From contig JAEERN010000159.1 in assembly GCA_016285815.1 (NCBI GenBank), forward strand, positions 1 through 8,469: DNA of 8,469 bases, written 5' to 3'. The notes under the pieces are model-generated. The model saw nothing but the letters and a program-made list of their open reading frames with translations. It was not told where the DNA came from and searched no databases. Of this stretch, positions 1-5,693 are shown one piece after another; position 1 is the stretch's first letter, and the number at the start of each line of letters is the position of its first letter. The DNA is from Clostridiales bacterium (GTDB taxonomy: Bacteria; Bacillota; Clostridia; Oscillospirales; QAMX01). Made by a program: the position numbers and the translations under genes.

Positions 1-24
1 GCGTTGTCATGGATGAAAAGCTTT

Positions 25-52
25 GCCCCCCGCGCCCTGAGGCCGAGGGGGC
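25..52 (+). other. GC-rich hairpin in the leader of the LRR gene
   Basis: GCCCCC at 25-30 pairs with GGGGGC at 47-52, and an inner GCC/GGC stem (34-36 with 41-43) closes a CTGA loop. No T-run follows, so it does not look like the terminator of an upstream gene. It ends nine bases before the Shine-Dalgarno sequence of the LRR gene and could modulate translation or mRNA stability, but this is inference. The rest of bases 1-73 shows no convincing gene end and no complete promoter; the promoter is probably left of the window. Confidence 0.35.
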
Positions 53-60
53 GGGGAACG

Positions 61-67
61 GGAGGAG
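61..67 (+). promoter_or_regulatory. Ribosome binding site fixing the GTG start at 74
   Basis: GGAGGAG sits at 61-67. GGAGG (61-65) is 8 bases from the GTG at 74-76. It is the only strong Shine-Dalgarno sequence near the left edge, and the frame it serves begins at once with a signal peptide. This supports the GTG start over the out-of-frame ATGs at 9 and 13. Confidence 0.85.
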
Positions 68-73
68 AAGACC

Positions 74-3000
74 GTGGAGAGAACGAAGGGATTCCGCGCG
101 CTGGTCGGCGCGCTGGCGGCCGCCGCGCTGGCGGCGGTGCTTTGGATGGCCGGGACGCCCGCGCACGCCGAGGAGACCGATCCGGTCCCCGAATTCGCGC
201 TGAAGTATACGGTGGAGAACGGCGAAGCGACCATCACCGGGAAGAACAATTACTCTGGTTACTTTACCGGGGACGTGATCCTGCCCGACACGCTGGGCGG
301 CGCGCCCGTCACGGCCATCGGTGATTCGGCTTTTGGGTACTGTTCAAATATGACCGGTCTGACGCTTCCTGCCAATTTGAGGCAGATCGGAAAGCGGTCG
401 TTTGCCAATTGCTCTGCGCTGACGACCGTCTCCGTCCCGGCGGGGTTGCAATGCATCGGTGAGAGCGGGTTCGCCAACTGCGGTGCGCTTGAGAGCTTTG
501 CGATTCCGAAGAGCCTTACGGAGATCGGCATAGATGCGTTTTACAACTGCAAGTCGCTTGCGGCCTTTTCCTGCGCTGAGGAAAACCCGATTTTTGCGGC
601 AAAGGACGGCGCACTGTACAGCAGAGATCTGACCGAGTTGGTCCTCGTACCGGGGGCGCTGACCTCGATCCGTGTCCCGTCCAGCGTGACACGGATCGGT
701 GCGGGCGCGGCCGGGAGCGGTTCGCTAGAGAGCGCGATCCTGCCCACTGGACTCAAAGAGATCGGCGACCGCGTTTTTTACAGTTGTACGGCCCTAACGG
801 AGATTGAAATCCCGTCCGGCGTCGTCTCCATCGGTAGTGGCGCCTTTTGGGGGTGCAGCGGTCTTACAAGCGTGACGGTCCCGGCAAGCGTGACAGAAAT
901 GGGAGGCGCAGTTTTCCATAGTTGCGGCGGACTGACAAGCGCGAGGATCGGCGCTTCTCTGACAGAGCTTCCGACATCGACGTTCGGTTCCTGCGCAAAG
1001 CTGACCGATGTGACCCTGCCAGCCGGACTGAAGGTCATCGGAACGCTCTCGTTTAGCGCATGCTACAGCCTGACGGAGATCAACATCCCGGCCGGTGTCA
1101 CGAAAATCGGTGACAGTGCCTTTGCTTATAGCGCGCTGGAATCCGTCTCTCTGCCGTCTGGTCTTACGGTCATCGGCAGCATGGCTTTTTACGGGTGTGG
1201 CAGCCTAACGGAGATTGAAATCCCAGCTTCGGTGACTGAGATCAGCTTCCAGCCCTTCGGCCAGTGCGAGTCGCTGACCCGGATCGATTGCGCGGCGGGC
1301 AGCGCATCCTTCGCGTCGGAGGATGGGATCCTGTACAGTAAAGACATGACCGTTCTCCTATCGGTACCAGCGAAGAAGAGCGGTGCGTTGATTCTGCCAA
1401 ACACGGTGACGGAAATCCGGGAAAGAGCGCTGGAATACTGCACACTTCTGACGGCGGTGACGTTGCCGGACAGTCTGACGAAGATAGGAGCTCTAGCTTT
1501 TTCCCATTGCACCGGATTGACAACGATCATCATTCCGGCAAATGTTACTGAGATCGGGAGCGAGATCTTCGACTATTGCCGTCTGACGGCTTACTGTATG
1601 ATGCCGGAGAGCCGGTTTCGTACGGGGATTCTGACGGAAAGCTATGAACATACCAGCAGGATCACCGCGGTCTGGGACTGTGACCTCAGCGCCCCGGCGG
1701 TCTCCGCAGCGGTGAGCGAGGCGGGGATCTCGGCGGCGGTCACCTGGACCACGGACAAGAACTGCGAGGTCTGGCAGATCTACCGCCACGACGGAAGCTC
1801 GTGGAAGTTCCTGGCCGAGGCCGGCCGGACGGACAGAAGCTATATCGACGGGAGCGTGGAGTCCGGCAAGACCTATCGCTACCGCGTCCGGGCCTCCATC
1901 CCGGGCCGCGTCGGGACCTTCGGCACCAGCGGGAGCGTCACGCTGAACGCCTCGACGCCCGCCCCGTCGGTCACGGTGGCGAACGGCCCCTCGGGACTCA
2001 CCGTCTCGTGGAACGCCATCGGGGGCGCACAGCTCTATTCCGTCTATCGCCGCACCGGCGGCGGCAGCTGGACCGCGCTGGGCGCCGTGACGGCCAACAG
2101 CTATGTGGACAAGAACGTCACCCCCGGCACGCTGTACGACTATCGCGTCCGGACGGAGTCGGAGAACATGGTGGGGCCCTTTTCCAAGGTTGTCACCTAT
2201 ATGCGGCTGCTGCAGCCGACCGGCATTTCGGTCAAGACGAACGACGGGTCGATCACGGTGAAGTGGACTGCCCCCGTCGGCGCGACCTCCTATGAGATCC
2301 GGCGGCAGGAGAACAACGGGACGGAGGAGCTGGTGGCGACGGTCACCGATACGAGCTTCACCGATACGGACATCGGCGAGGGGCTTCCGATATACCAGTA
2401 TTGGATCGTTGCCAAGTCCGGTTCCTATCGCAGCGACAGATCCGCGTGCGGCTGCCGGTATCTGCCGGTGCCGTCTCTGACCGTCCGGGCCGCCGCGCTG
2501 CAGATCGAGCTGTCGTGGTCCTCGGTCAGCGACGGGCCCACCGCCGTCAAATACATCCTGTACCGCAGCACGAACAACGTCAACTGGACGAAGCTGGGCA
2601 CCTTTTCCGCCCTGTCCTATTCCGACACGGCCGTCGAATCCGGCACCAGGTACTATTATCAGGTACAGGCCAAGGCCTACGGCGGCGCCAGCGCGCACAG
2701 CGCGTCGGTCGAGGCCCTGTGGCTGGACGCGCCGGAGCTTGCCGCCATCAACGCGGTGGCGGGGGTCAAGCTGAGCTGGGAGGCGATCCCCGGCGCCACC
2801 CGGTACGACGTCTGGCGCGGCGAGGGCACCGGCGCGCTGGTGAAGATCGGCTACAGCACCACCACGGCCTATACCGACAAGACCGCCGTCAGCGGCACGG
2901 TCTACCGCTACGCCCTCAAGGCGAGGGACGGAAGCGTCTTCAGCAAGCAGTCCGCCGCCGTCACGACCCGGTATCTGTCCGCGCCGGTGATGGAGATCAA

Positions 3001-3232
3001 GGCCTATGCCTCGGGCATCAAGACGACGTGGGAGACCGTGCCGGGGGCCACGCTGTACAACGTCTACCGCAGCACGGCGGGCGGCGCGTATGCCAAGATC
3101 GGCACCAGCCGGACGCTGGGGTACGTGGACCGGACGGTGGTGAGCGGGACGCGGTACAGCTATTTCGTGACGGCCCAGTTCTCGAAGAACGTCTCCAGCC
3201 ACAGGCCCGCGGTGAGTGCCGTGGCAAGGTGA
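74..3232 (+). CDS. Secreted BspA-like leucine-rich-repeat protein with six fibronectin-III-like modules
   Basis: 1052 residues, GTG start, TGA stop. Residues 1-32 form a signal peptide (basic n-region, Ala-rich core, cleavage expected after AHA), so the protein is exported. Residues about 67-505 hold roughly 16 repeats of 22-23 residues of the LRR_5/BspA type, with the pattern LTxIxIPxxVTxIGxxAFxxC. They are broken by two longer units at about 164-197 and 403-438 carrying the DGxLYS(R/K)D element common in this family. Residues 538-1052 are six tandem modules of about 85 residues, each with a YxVYR strand and a SGTxYxYxVxA strand, like fibronectin type III. BspA-like proteins in other bacteria serve as adhesins or bind host and polymer surfaces; such a role is inference here. 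No LPXTG motif, C-terminal membrane helix or S-layer-homology domain is present, so the protein is either released or held non-covalently. The LRR part is clearly lower in GC than the signal peptide and FnIII parts. It converges with the MATE gene and ends in its own terminator. Confidence 0.93.
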   Translation: MERTKGFRALVGALAAAALAAVLWMAGTPAHAEETDPVPEFALKYTVENGEATITGKNNYSGYFTGDVILPDTLGGAPVTAIGDSAFGYCSNMTGLTLPANLRQIGKRSFANCSALTTVSVPAGLQCIGESGFANCGALESFAIPKSLTEIGIDAFYNCKSLAAFSCAEENPIFAAKDGALYSRDLTELVLVPGALTSIRVPSSVTRIGAGAAGSGSLESAILPTGLKEIGDRVFYSCTALTEIEIPSGVVSIGSGAFWGCSGLTSVTVPASVTEMGGAVFHSCGGLTSARIGASLTELPTSTFGSCAKLTDVTLPAGLKVIGTLSFSACYSLTEINIPAGVTKIGDSAFAYSALESVSLPSGLTVIGSMAFYGCGSLTEIEIPASVTEISFQPFGQCESLTRIDCAAGSASFASEDGILYSKDMTVLLSVPAKKSGALILPNTVTEIRERALEYCTLLTAVTLPDSLTKIGALAFSHCTGLTTIIIPANVTEIGSEIFDYCRLTAYCMMPESRFRTGILTESYEHTSRITAVWDCDLSAPAVSAAVSEAGISAAVTWTTDKNCEVWQIYRHDGSSWKFLAEAGRTDRSYIDGSVESGKTYRYRVRASIPGRVGTFGTSGSVTLNASTPAPSVTVANGPSGLTVSWNAIGGAQLYSVYRRTGGGSWTALGAVTANSYVDKNVTPGTLYDYRVRTESENMVGPFSKVVTYMRLLQPTGISVKTNDGSITVKWTAPVGATSYEIRRQENNGTEELVATVTDTSFTDTDIGEGLPIYQYWIVAKSGSYRSDRSACGCRYLPVPSLTVRAAALQIELSWSSVSDGPTAVKYILYRSTNNVNWTKLGTFSALSYSDTAVESGTRYYYQVQAKAYGGASAHSASVEALWLDAPELAAINAVAGVKLSWEAIPGATRYDVWRGEGTGALVKIGYSTTTAYTDKTAVSGTVYRYALKARDGSVFSKQSAAVTTRYLSAPVMEIKAYASGIKTTWETVPGATLYNVYRSTAGGAYAKIGTSRTLGYVDRTVVSGTRYSYFVTAQFSKNVSSHRPAVSAVAR
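793..813 (+). repeat. 21-base exact repeat, copy 1
   Basis: Identical to 1204-1224, 411 bases (137 codons) downstream in the same frame. Both encode LTEIEIP within an LRR unit. The flanking bases quickly diverge, so the identity is a patch rather than a long duplication. Confidence 0.8.
1204..1224 (+). repeat. 21-base exact repeat, copy 2
   Basis: Second copy of the 793-813 sequence, at the start of the LRR unit at residues 380-402. It includes the same uncommon third-position choices (CTA, ATT, GAA), which suggests recent common descent or gene conversion between units. Confidence 0.8.
1685..3229 (+). repeat. Six tandem fibronectin-III-like modules
   Basis: Modules lie at residues about 538-625, 629-711, 712-796, 797-883, 884-967 and 968-1052. 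Modules 2-6 follow one another with almost no linker, and the last ends the protein. Shared features are a Trp in the early strand (SWxAIxGAxxYxVYR) and a Y(V/T/S)D turn followed by SGTxYxY. Modules 5 and 6 are especially alike, including (P)GATxY and AVSGT/VVSGT, which suggests tandem duplication. Such modules usually act as spacers or carbohydrate- and protein-binding stalks. Confidence 0.85.
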
Positions 3233-3237
3233 GCGGG

Positions 3238-3261
3238 AAAACGCGGCGAAAGATTTCGCCG
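3238..3261 (-). terminator. Candidate terminator of the MATE gene
   Basis: Read on the minus strand, CGGCGAA pairs with TTCGCCG around an ATCT loop (3244-3261). It is followed after two bases by TTTT (3241-3238). The stem is 7 bp and the T-run is short, so it is moderate. It shares 3257-3261 with the stronger plus-strand terminator stem, so the two folds exclude each other. Confidence 0.4.
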
Positions 3262-3300
3262 GGAGAAAGCAGACGCTTTCTCCCGGCGGGTTTTTGTTTT
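3257..3300 (+). terminator. Rho-independent terminator of the LRR gene
   Basis: A perfect 14-bp stem (3257-3270 with 3275-3288) around an AGAC loop is followed by TTTTTGTTTT at 3291-3300. It lies 24 bases after the TGA stop of the surface-protein gene. Confidence 0.93.
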
Positions 3301-3311
3301 CGGGAAAAGTC

Positions 3312-4688
3312 TCACGCGCCCGGTTCCGGGGCGGCGGAGATGCCGAGGCGGTTGTGCTTCCAGCGGCCGCTGAAGAGGAACCAGCCGCACAGCAGGATGG
3401 AGCCGGCGGTGGCCGCCGGCGCGCCCGCGCCGATGCCGGTCATGCCCAGCCCCAGCGGATAGCCCAGCAGCCACGCCACCGGCATCCGCAGCAGCACCGA
3501 ACAGGTGACGCCGTTGATGAGCGAAAAGGTGGTGTGGCCCGAGGCGATGATGAGCCCGTTGAAGCAGAAGAAAAACGGGACCAGCAGATAGTCGCAGGCA
3601 AAGGCTCGCAGATAGGCCTTTCCCAGCGAGACGACCTCGGGCGTATCCGAAAAGATGCGGACGACGGCCTCGGGGAAGAGCTGGACCAGCGTGAAGATGA
3701 CGACGCTGATGACCAGCGAGATGCGAACGGCGATCCACATGGTCTTCATGGCGCGGTCGTAGTACCCCGCGCCGATGTTCTGGCCCGCCATGGAAGAGAC
3801 CGACGAGCTCATGGCCACCGCGGGCAGAATGGCGAAGGAGTTGAACTTTCCCACCACGCCGATGGCGGTGGAGGCGTCCACGCCGCCGTAGGCGTTGGCC
3901 AGCGCGGTCATCAGCAAAAACGAGATCGAGCTGACGGTGTTCTGGATGGAGGAGGGGAGCCCCAGCCGGACGATGAGCCTGACCTTTTCCCTTTTGGGAA
4001 GGAAGCTGGCCGGGCGAAAGTCGAAGGAGAATCCCTTTTTGACCAGCCAGAAGATCGAAAGGGCCAGCGAGAGCCCCTGGGCGAGGACCGTGGCCAGCGC
4101 CGCGCCGTCGGCGGAAAAGCCCAGCGCGCCCACGAAGAGCAGATCCAGCCCCACGTTGGCCGCACAGGCGATCAGCACGAAGAAGAACGGGCTTTTCGAG
4201 TCGCCGAGGCCCCGCAGGATGGCGCTGATGGCGTTATAGCCGAAGATGAACACCGTGCCGTACAGACAGATGCGGAGATAGGCCCGGGCCTCGGGCATGG
4301 ACTCCGGCGGCGTCTGCAGCAGCCGCAGCAGGGGGTCCGAGACCAGCAGGAACACCGCGGTCAGCAGCACCGAGGCGGCGGCCAGCAGGGTGAACAGCGT
4401 GCCGATGGTCTCGTTGACGTCGCGGTGCTTTTTGGCGCCGTAGTACTGCGAGATCAGGACCGTGCCGCCCACGGTGAAGCCGATGACCAGGCTGGTCACC
4501 AGCATGGTCACCTGGCTGCCCAGCGAGACGCCGGAGATGGCCGCGTCGTCCCGGAAGCGGCTGACGATGAGCATGTCCGCCACGCTGTACAGCGCCTGGA
4601 TCACGTTGGAGAGAAGGAACGGCAGCGAAAAGCGGATGAGCTTGCCCGTCACGCTGCCCTGGGTGAGGTCGTTTTGAAATGCCGCCAA
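3312..4688 (-). CDS. MATE-family multidrug/sodium antiporter
   Basis: 458 residues from the proposed TTG start; TGA stop. The product is a twelve-helix inner-membrane exporter of the MATE family, which expels cationic drugs or metabolites in exchange for Na+ or H+. The substrate cannot be told from sequence. The N-terminus DLTQGSVTGKLIRFSLPF is typical of clostridial members. The two pseudo-symmetrical halves carry the matching motifs SQYYGAKK (80-87) and AGQNIGAG (301-308), and LRGLGDSKSP (158-167) lies between helices. Length fits the family. An ATG at 4730 in the same frame would add 14 residues, but its bases form the end of a TATAAT box. The TTG has AAAGGA 12 bases upstream and gives the usual short N-terminus, so TTG is preferred. 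The gene is transcribed separately from the upstream sirtuin. Product assignment is firm; the start is likely but unproven. Confidence 0.93.
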   Translation of the reverse strand: MAAFQNDLTQGSVTGKLIRFSLPFLLSNVIQALYSVADMLIVSRFRDDAAISGVSLGSQVTMLVTSLVIGFTVGGTVLISQYYGAKKHRDVNETIGTLFTLLAAASVLLTAVFLLVSDPLLRLLQTPPESMPEARAYLRICLYGTVFIFGYNAISAILRGLGDSKSPFFFVLIACAANVGLDLLFVGALGFSADGAALATVLAQGLSLALSIFWLVKKGFSFDFRPASFLPKREKVRLIVRLGLPSSIQNTVSSISFLLMTALANAYGGVDASTAIGVVGKFNSFAILPAVAMSSSVSSMAGQNIGAGYYDRAMKTMWIAVRISLVISVVIFTLVQLFPEAVVRIFSDTPEVVSLGKAYLRAFACDYLLVPFFFCFNGLIIASGHTTFSLINGVTCSVLLRMPVAWLLGYPLGLGMTGIGAGAPAATAGSILLCGWFLFSGRWKHNRLGISAAPEPGA

Positions 4689-4700
4689 GGGTGTGGTTCG

Positions 4701-4706
4701 TCCTTT
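4701..4706 (-). promoter_or_regulatory. Ribosome binding site deciding the MATE start
   Basis: AAAGGA on the minus strand lies 12 bases before the TTG at 4688-4686. Since AAAGGA pairs with the far end of the anti-SD, this spacing is acceptable, and the sirtuin has the same element at 11 bases. No such site lies before the ATG at 4730. Confidence 0.6.
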
Positions 4707-4728
4707 CGTCAGAAGATCGTTCCGTATC

Positions 4729-4757
4729 ATTATACACGGCCGGCGCCGCGCCGCCAA
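4729..4757 (-). promoter_or_regulatory. Sigma-A promoter of the MATE gene
   Basis: Minus strand: TTGGCG (-35, 4757-4752), a 17-base spacer, then TATAAT (-10, 4734-4729). A TG lies one base before the -10 (extended -10). The -10 is perfect and the -35 matches 4 of 6. Transcription would begin near 4722, leaving a leader of about 35 bases before the TTG start. Confidence 0.75.
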
Positions 4758-4772
4758 TGGCAAACAGCAACG

Positions 4773-4799
4773 AAAAAAGGGCGGCGGGGCCGCCCTTTT
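4773..4799 (-). terminator. Rho-independent terminator of the sirtuin gene
   Basis: A 10-bp stem (4790-4799 with 4775-4784) with a 5-base loop ends in a run of six T on the minus strand (4778-4773). It begins two bases after the TAG stop, so read-through into the MATE gene should be limited. Confidence 0.88.
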
Positions 4800-4801
4800 C
4801 T

Positions 4802-5542
4802 CTACCGCTCTTCTCCGTCGGCGAAGGGGGCCAGCACCTCGCCCACGGGGTCGCGGAGGATCAGCTCGGCCAGATCGTCCATGGGGGTGGGCGTGCGGTT
4901 GATCAGGACCAGATGCTCGCCGCGGAACAGGGGGACCAGCCCGGCGGCGGGGTAGACGGTCAGGGACGTGCCGGCCACGATCAGCACGTCGGCCTCTTCC
5001 ACGGCGCGGATGGCGCCGGACAGGACGGCCTCGTCCAGCGCCTCGCCGTAGAGCACCACGTCGGGCTTGATCAGCCCGCCGCAGGGACAGCGGGGAACGC
5101 CCGTGCCGGACAGGATCCAGGCCGCGTCGAAGACCCGGCCGCAGCGCAGGCAGACGTTCCGGTCGGCATTTCCGTGCAGCTCGAAGACGTTTTTGCTGCC
5201 CGCCTTCCGGTGGAGCCCGTCGATGTTCTGGGTGATCACGGCGGACAGGATCCCCCTGCGCTCCAGCGCGGCCAGCGCGCGGTGGGCGGCGTTGGGGCGC
5301 GCGCCGGGGCAGAGCATGCGCGTGCGGTAGAACTCGTAGAATTTTTCCGTGCGCCGGCGGAAGAAGTCCGCGGACAGCACCGTTTCCGGCGGCACGTCGA
5401 AGGACTGGCTGTACAGTCCGTCCGGCGAGCGAAAGTCCGGGATGCCGGACTCGGTGCTGACGCCGGCGCCGCCGAAAAAGACGGCGCGTTTGGCCCCGGC
5501 GAGGATCCGGGCCAGCGCGGCCCGGCCAGAGGAGACGTCCAT
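4802..5542 (-). CDS. cobB: CobB-type sirtuin, NAD+-dependent protein deacylase
   Basis: 246 residues, ATG start, TAG stop, the normal size of a compact bacterial sirtuin. These cytosolic enzymes remove acetyl or other acyl groups from lysines, using NAD+ and releasing nicotinamide and O-acyl-ADP-ribose. The NAD-binding GAGVSTESGIPDFRS is at 25-39. TQNID (104-108) and the catalytic His in ELHG (His123) are intact. A zinc site is formed by CLRC (131, 134) and CPC (152, 154); the second pair is C-x-C, so one residue shorter than the CxxC pattern. GTS (191-193) and INR (214-216) complete the Rossmann part. Tyr72 and Arg75 stand as Y-x-x-R near where SIRT5/CobB-type enzymes recognise acidic acyl groups, but the alignment is uncertain. 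AAAGGA lies 11 bases before the ATG. No clear promoter was seen in the GC-rich 5' region, which is shared with the divergent beta-helix gene. Confidence 0.95.
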   Translation of the reverse strand: MDVSSGRAALARILAGAKRAVFFGGAGVSTESGIPDFRSPDGLYSQSFDVPPETVLSADFFRRRTEKFYEFYRTRMLCPGARPNAAHRALAALERRGILSAVITQNIDGLHRKAGSKNVFELHGNADRNVCLRCGRVFDAAWILSGTGVPRCPCGGLIKPDVVLYGEALDEAVLSGAIRAVEEADVLIVAGTSLTVYPAAGLVPLFRGEHLVLINRTPTPMDDLAELILRDPVGEVLAPFADGEER

Positions 5543-5553
5543 CGATCATCGCT

Positions 5554-5559
5554 TCCTTT
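5554..5559 (-). promoter_or_regulatory. Ribosome binding site of the sirtuin gene
   Basis: AAAGGA on the minus strand is 11 bases before the ATG at 5542-5540. Another ATG at 5549 is out of frame and too close to be the start. Confidence 0.75.
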
Positions 5560-5574
5560 CTTTTTTGCGGGCGG

Positions 5575-5586
5575 TTTTCCGGAAAA
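5575..5586. promoter_or_regulatory. Palindrome TTTTCCGGAAAA in the divergent intergenic region
   Basis: A perfect 12-base palindrome lies 33 bases from the sirtuin start and 26 bases upstream of the beta-helix -35 box. It stands out in GC-rich DNA, and its half-site GGAAAA recurs at 5623-5628, 5649-5654 and (inverted) 5660-5665. It could be an operator for the divergent pair; the regulator is unknown. Confidence 0.35.
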
Positions 5587-5612
5587 AGCGTCCGGCGGGG
5601 CCGCCCGTGCGG

Positions 5613-5641
5613 TTGACAACGGGGAAAAGGGGTGATAAAAT
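5613..5641 (+). promoter_or_regulatory. Strong sigma-A promoter of the beta-helix gene
   Basis: TTGACA (5613-5618, perfect -35), a 17-base spacer, then TAAAAT (5636-5641, 5 of 6), with TG at 5633-5634 giving an extended -10. Transcription should begin near 5648. The ATG at 5640 overlaps the -10 box and so cannot be in the mRNA. Confidence 0.88.
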
Positions 5642-5680
5642 GAAAGAGGGAAAACAGTTTTTTCCGATCTCTCGGAGAAC

Positions 5681-5686
5681 AGGAGA
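5681..5686 (+). promoter_or_regulatory. Ribosome binding site deciding the start at 5694
   Basis: AGGAGA lies 7 bases before the ATG at 5694. An ATG at 5687 directly abuts the site and is in another frame, so it is not used. Confidence 0.85.
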
Positions 5687-5693
5687 ATGCGAT

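Larger units (their letters stand above)
272..1588 (+). repeat. LRR_5/BspA repeat array coding region
   Basis: This block codes for residues 67-505 of the surface protein. The unit is normally 23 codons (69 bases). Units are diverged at the DNA level, apart from patches such as the pair at 793-813 and 1204-1224. Hand counts of single 60-base lines give about 48-63% GC, against 72-77% in the FnIII part of the same gene, and codons ending in A or T are frequent. The conserved Cys of each unit (AFxxC) is kept in most repeats, and is lost in the units ending near residues 219 and 356. Confidence 0.85.

Noticed and set aside
4..9. TTGTCA as a -35 box for the LRR gene
   Set aside because: At 17 bases downstream the sequence is a run of C, so there is no -10 partner.
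1493..3202. A 569-codon minus-strand frame antisense to the FnIII modules
   Set aside because: Its periodic sequence mirrors the FnIII repeats read backwards. It lacks a Shine-Dalgarno sequence and domain likeness, and the plus strand is clearly coding.
3100..3232. Sortase (LPXTG-like) or membrane anchor at the end of the LRR protein
   Set aside because: The last residues complete a FnIII module; there is no hydrophobic segment or basic tail.
3216..4955. A 579-codon plus-strand frame over the MATE gene
   Set aside because: Antisense shadow rich in Asp/Glu/Gln/His/Arg, with no recognisable domain and overlapping a clear MATE gene and two terminators.
4679..5635. A 318-codon plus-strand frame over the sirtuin
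   Set aside because: Lies opposite a sirtuin with all catalytic motifs intact and crosses its terminator; composition is that of a shadow frame.
5543..5640. A sirtuin promoter on the minus strand
   Set aside because: TTGTCA occurs on the minus strand near 5619, but no A/T-rich -10 follows at a usable distance; the promoter could not be placed.
5687..5689. ATG at 5687 as a start
   Set aside because: It directly abuts AGGAGA and opens a frame of Arg/Gly-rich shadow sequence, whereas the ATG at 5694 gives a signal peptide.
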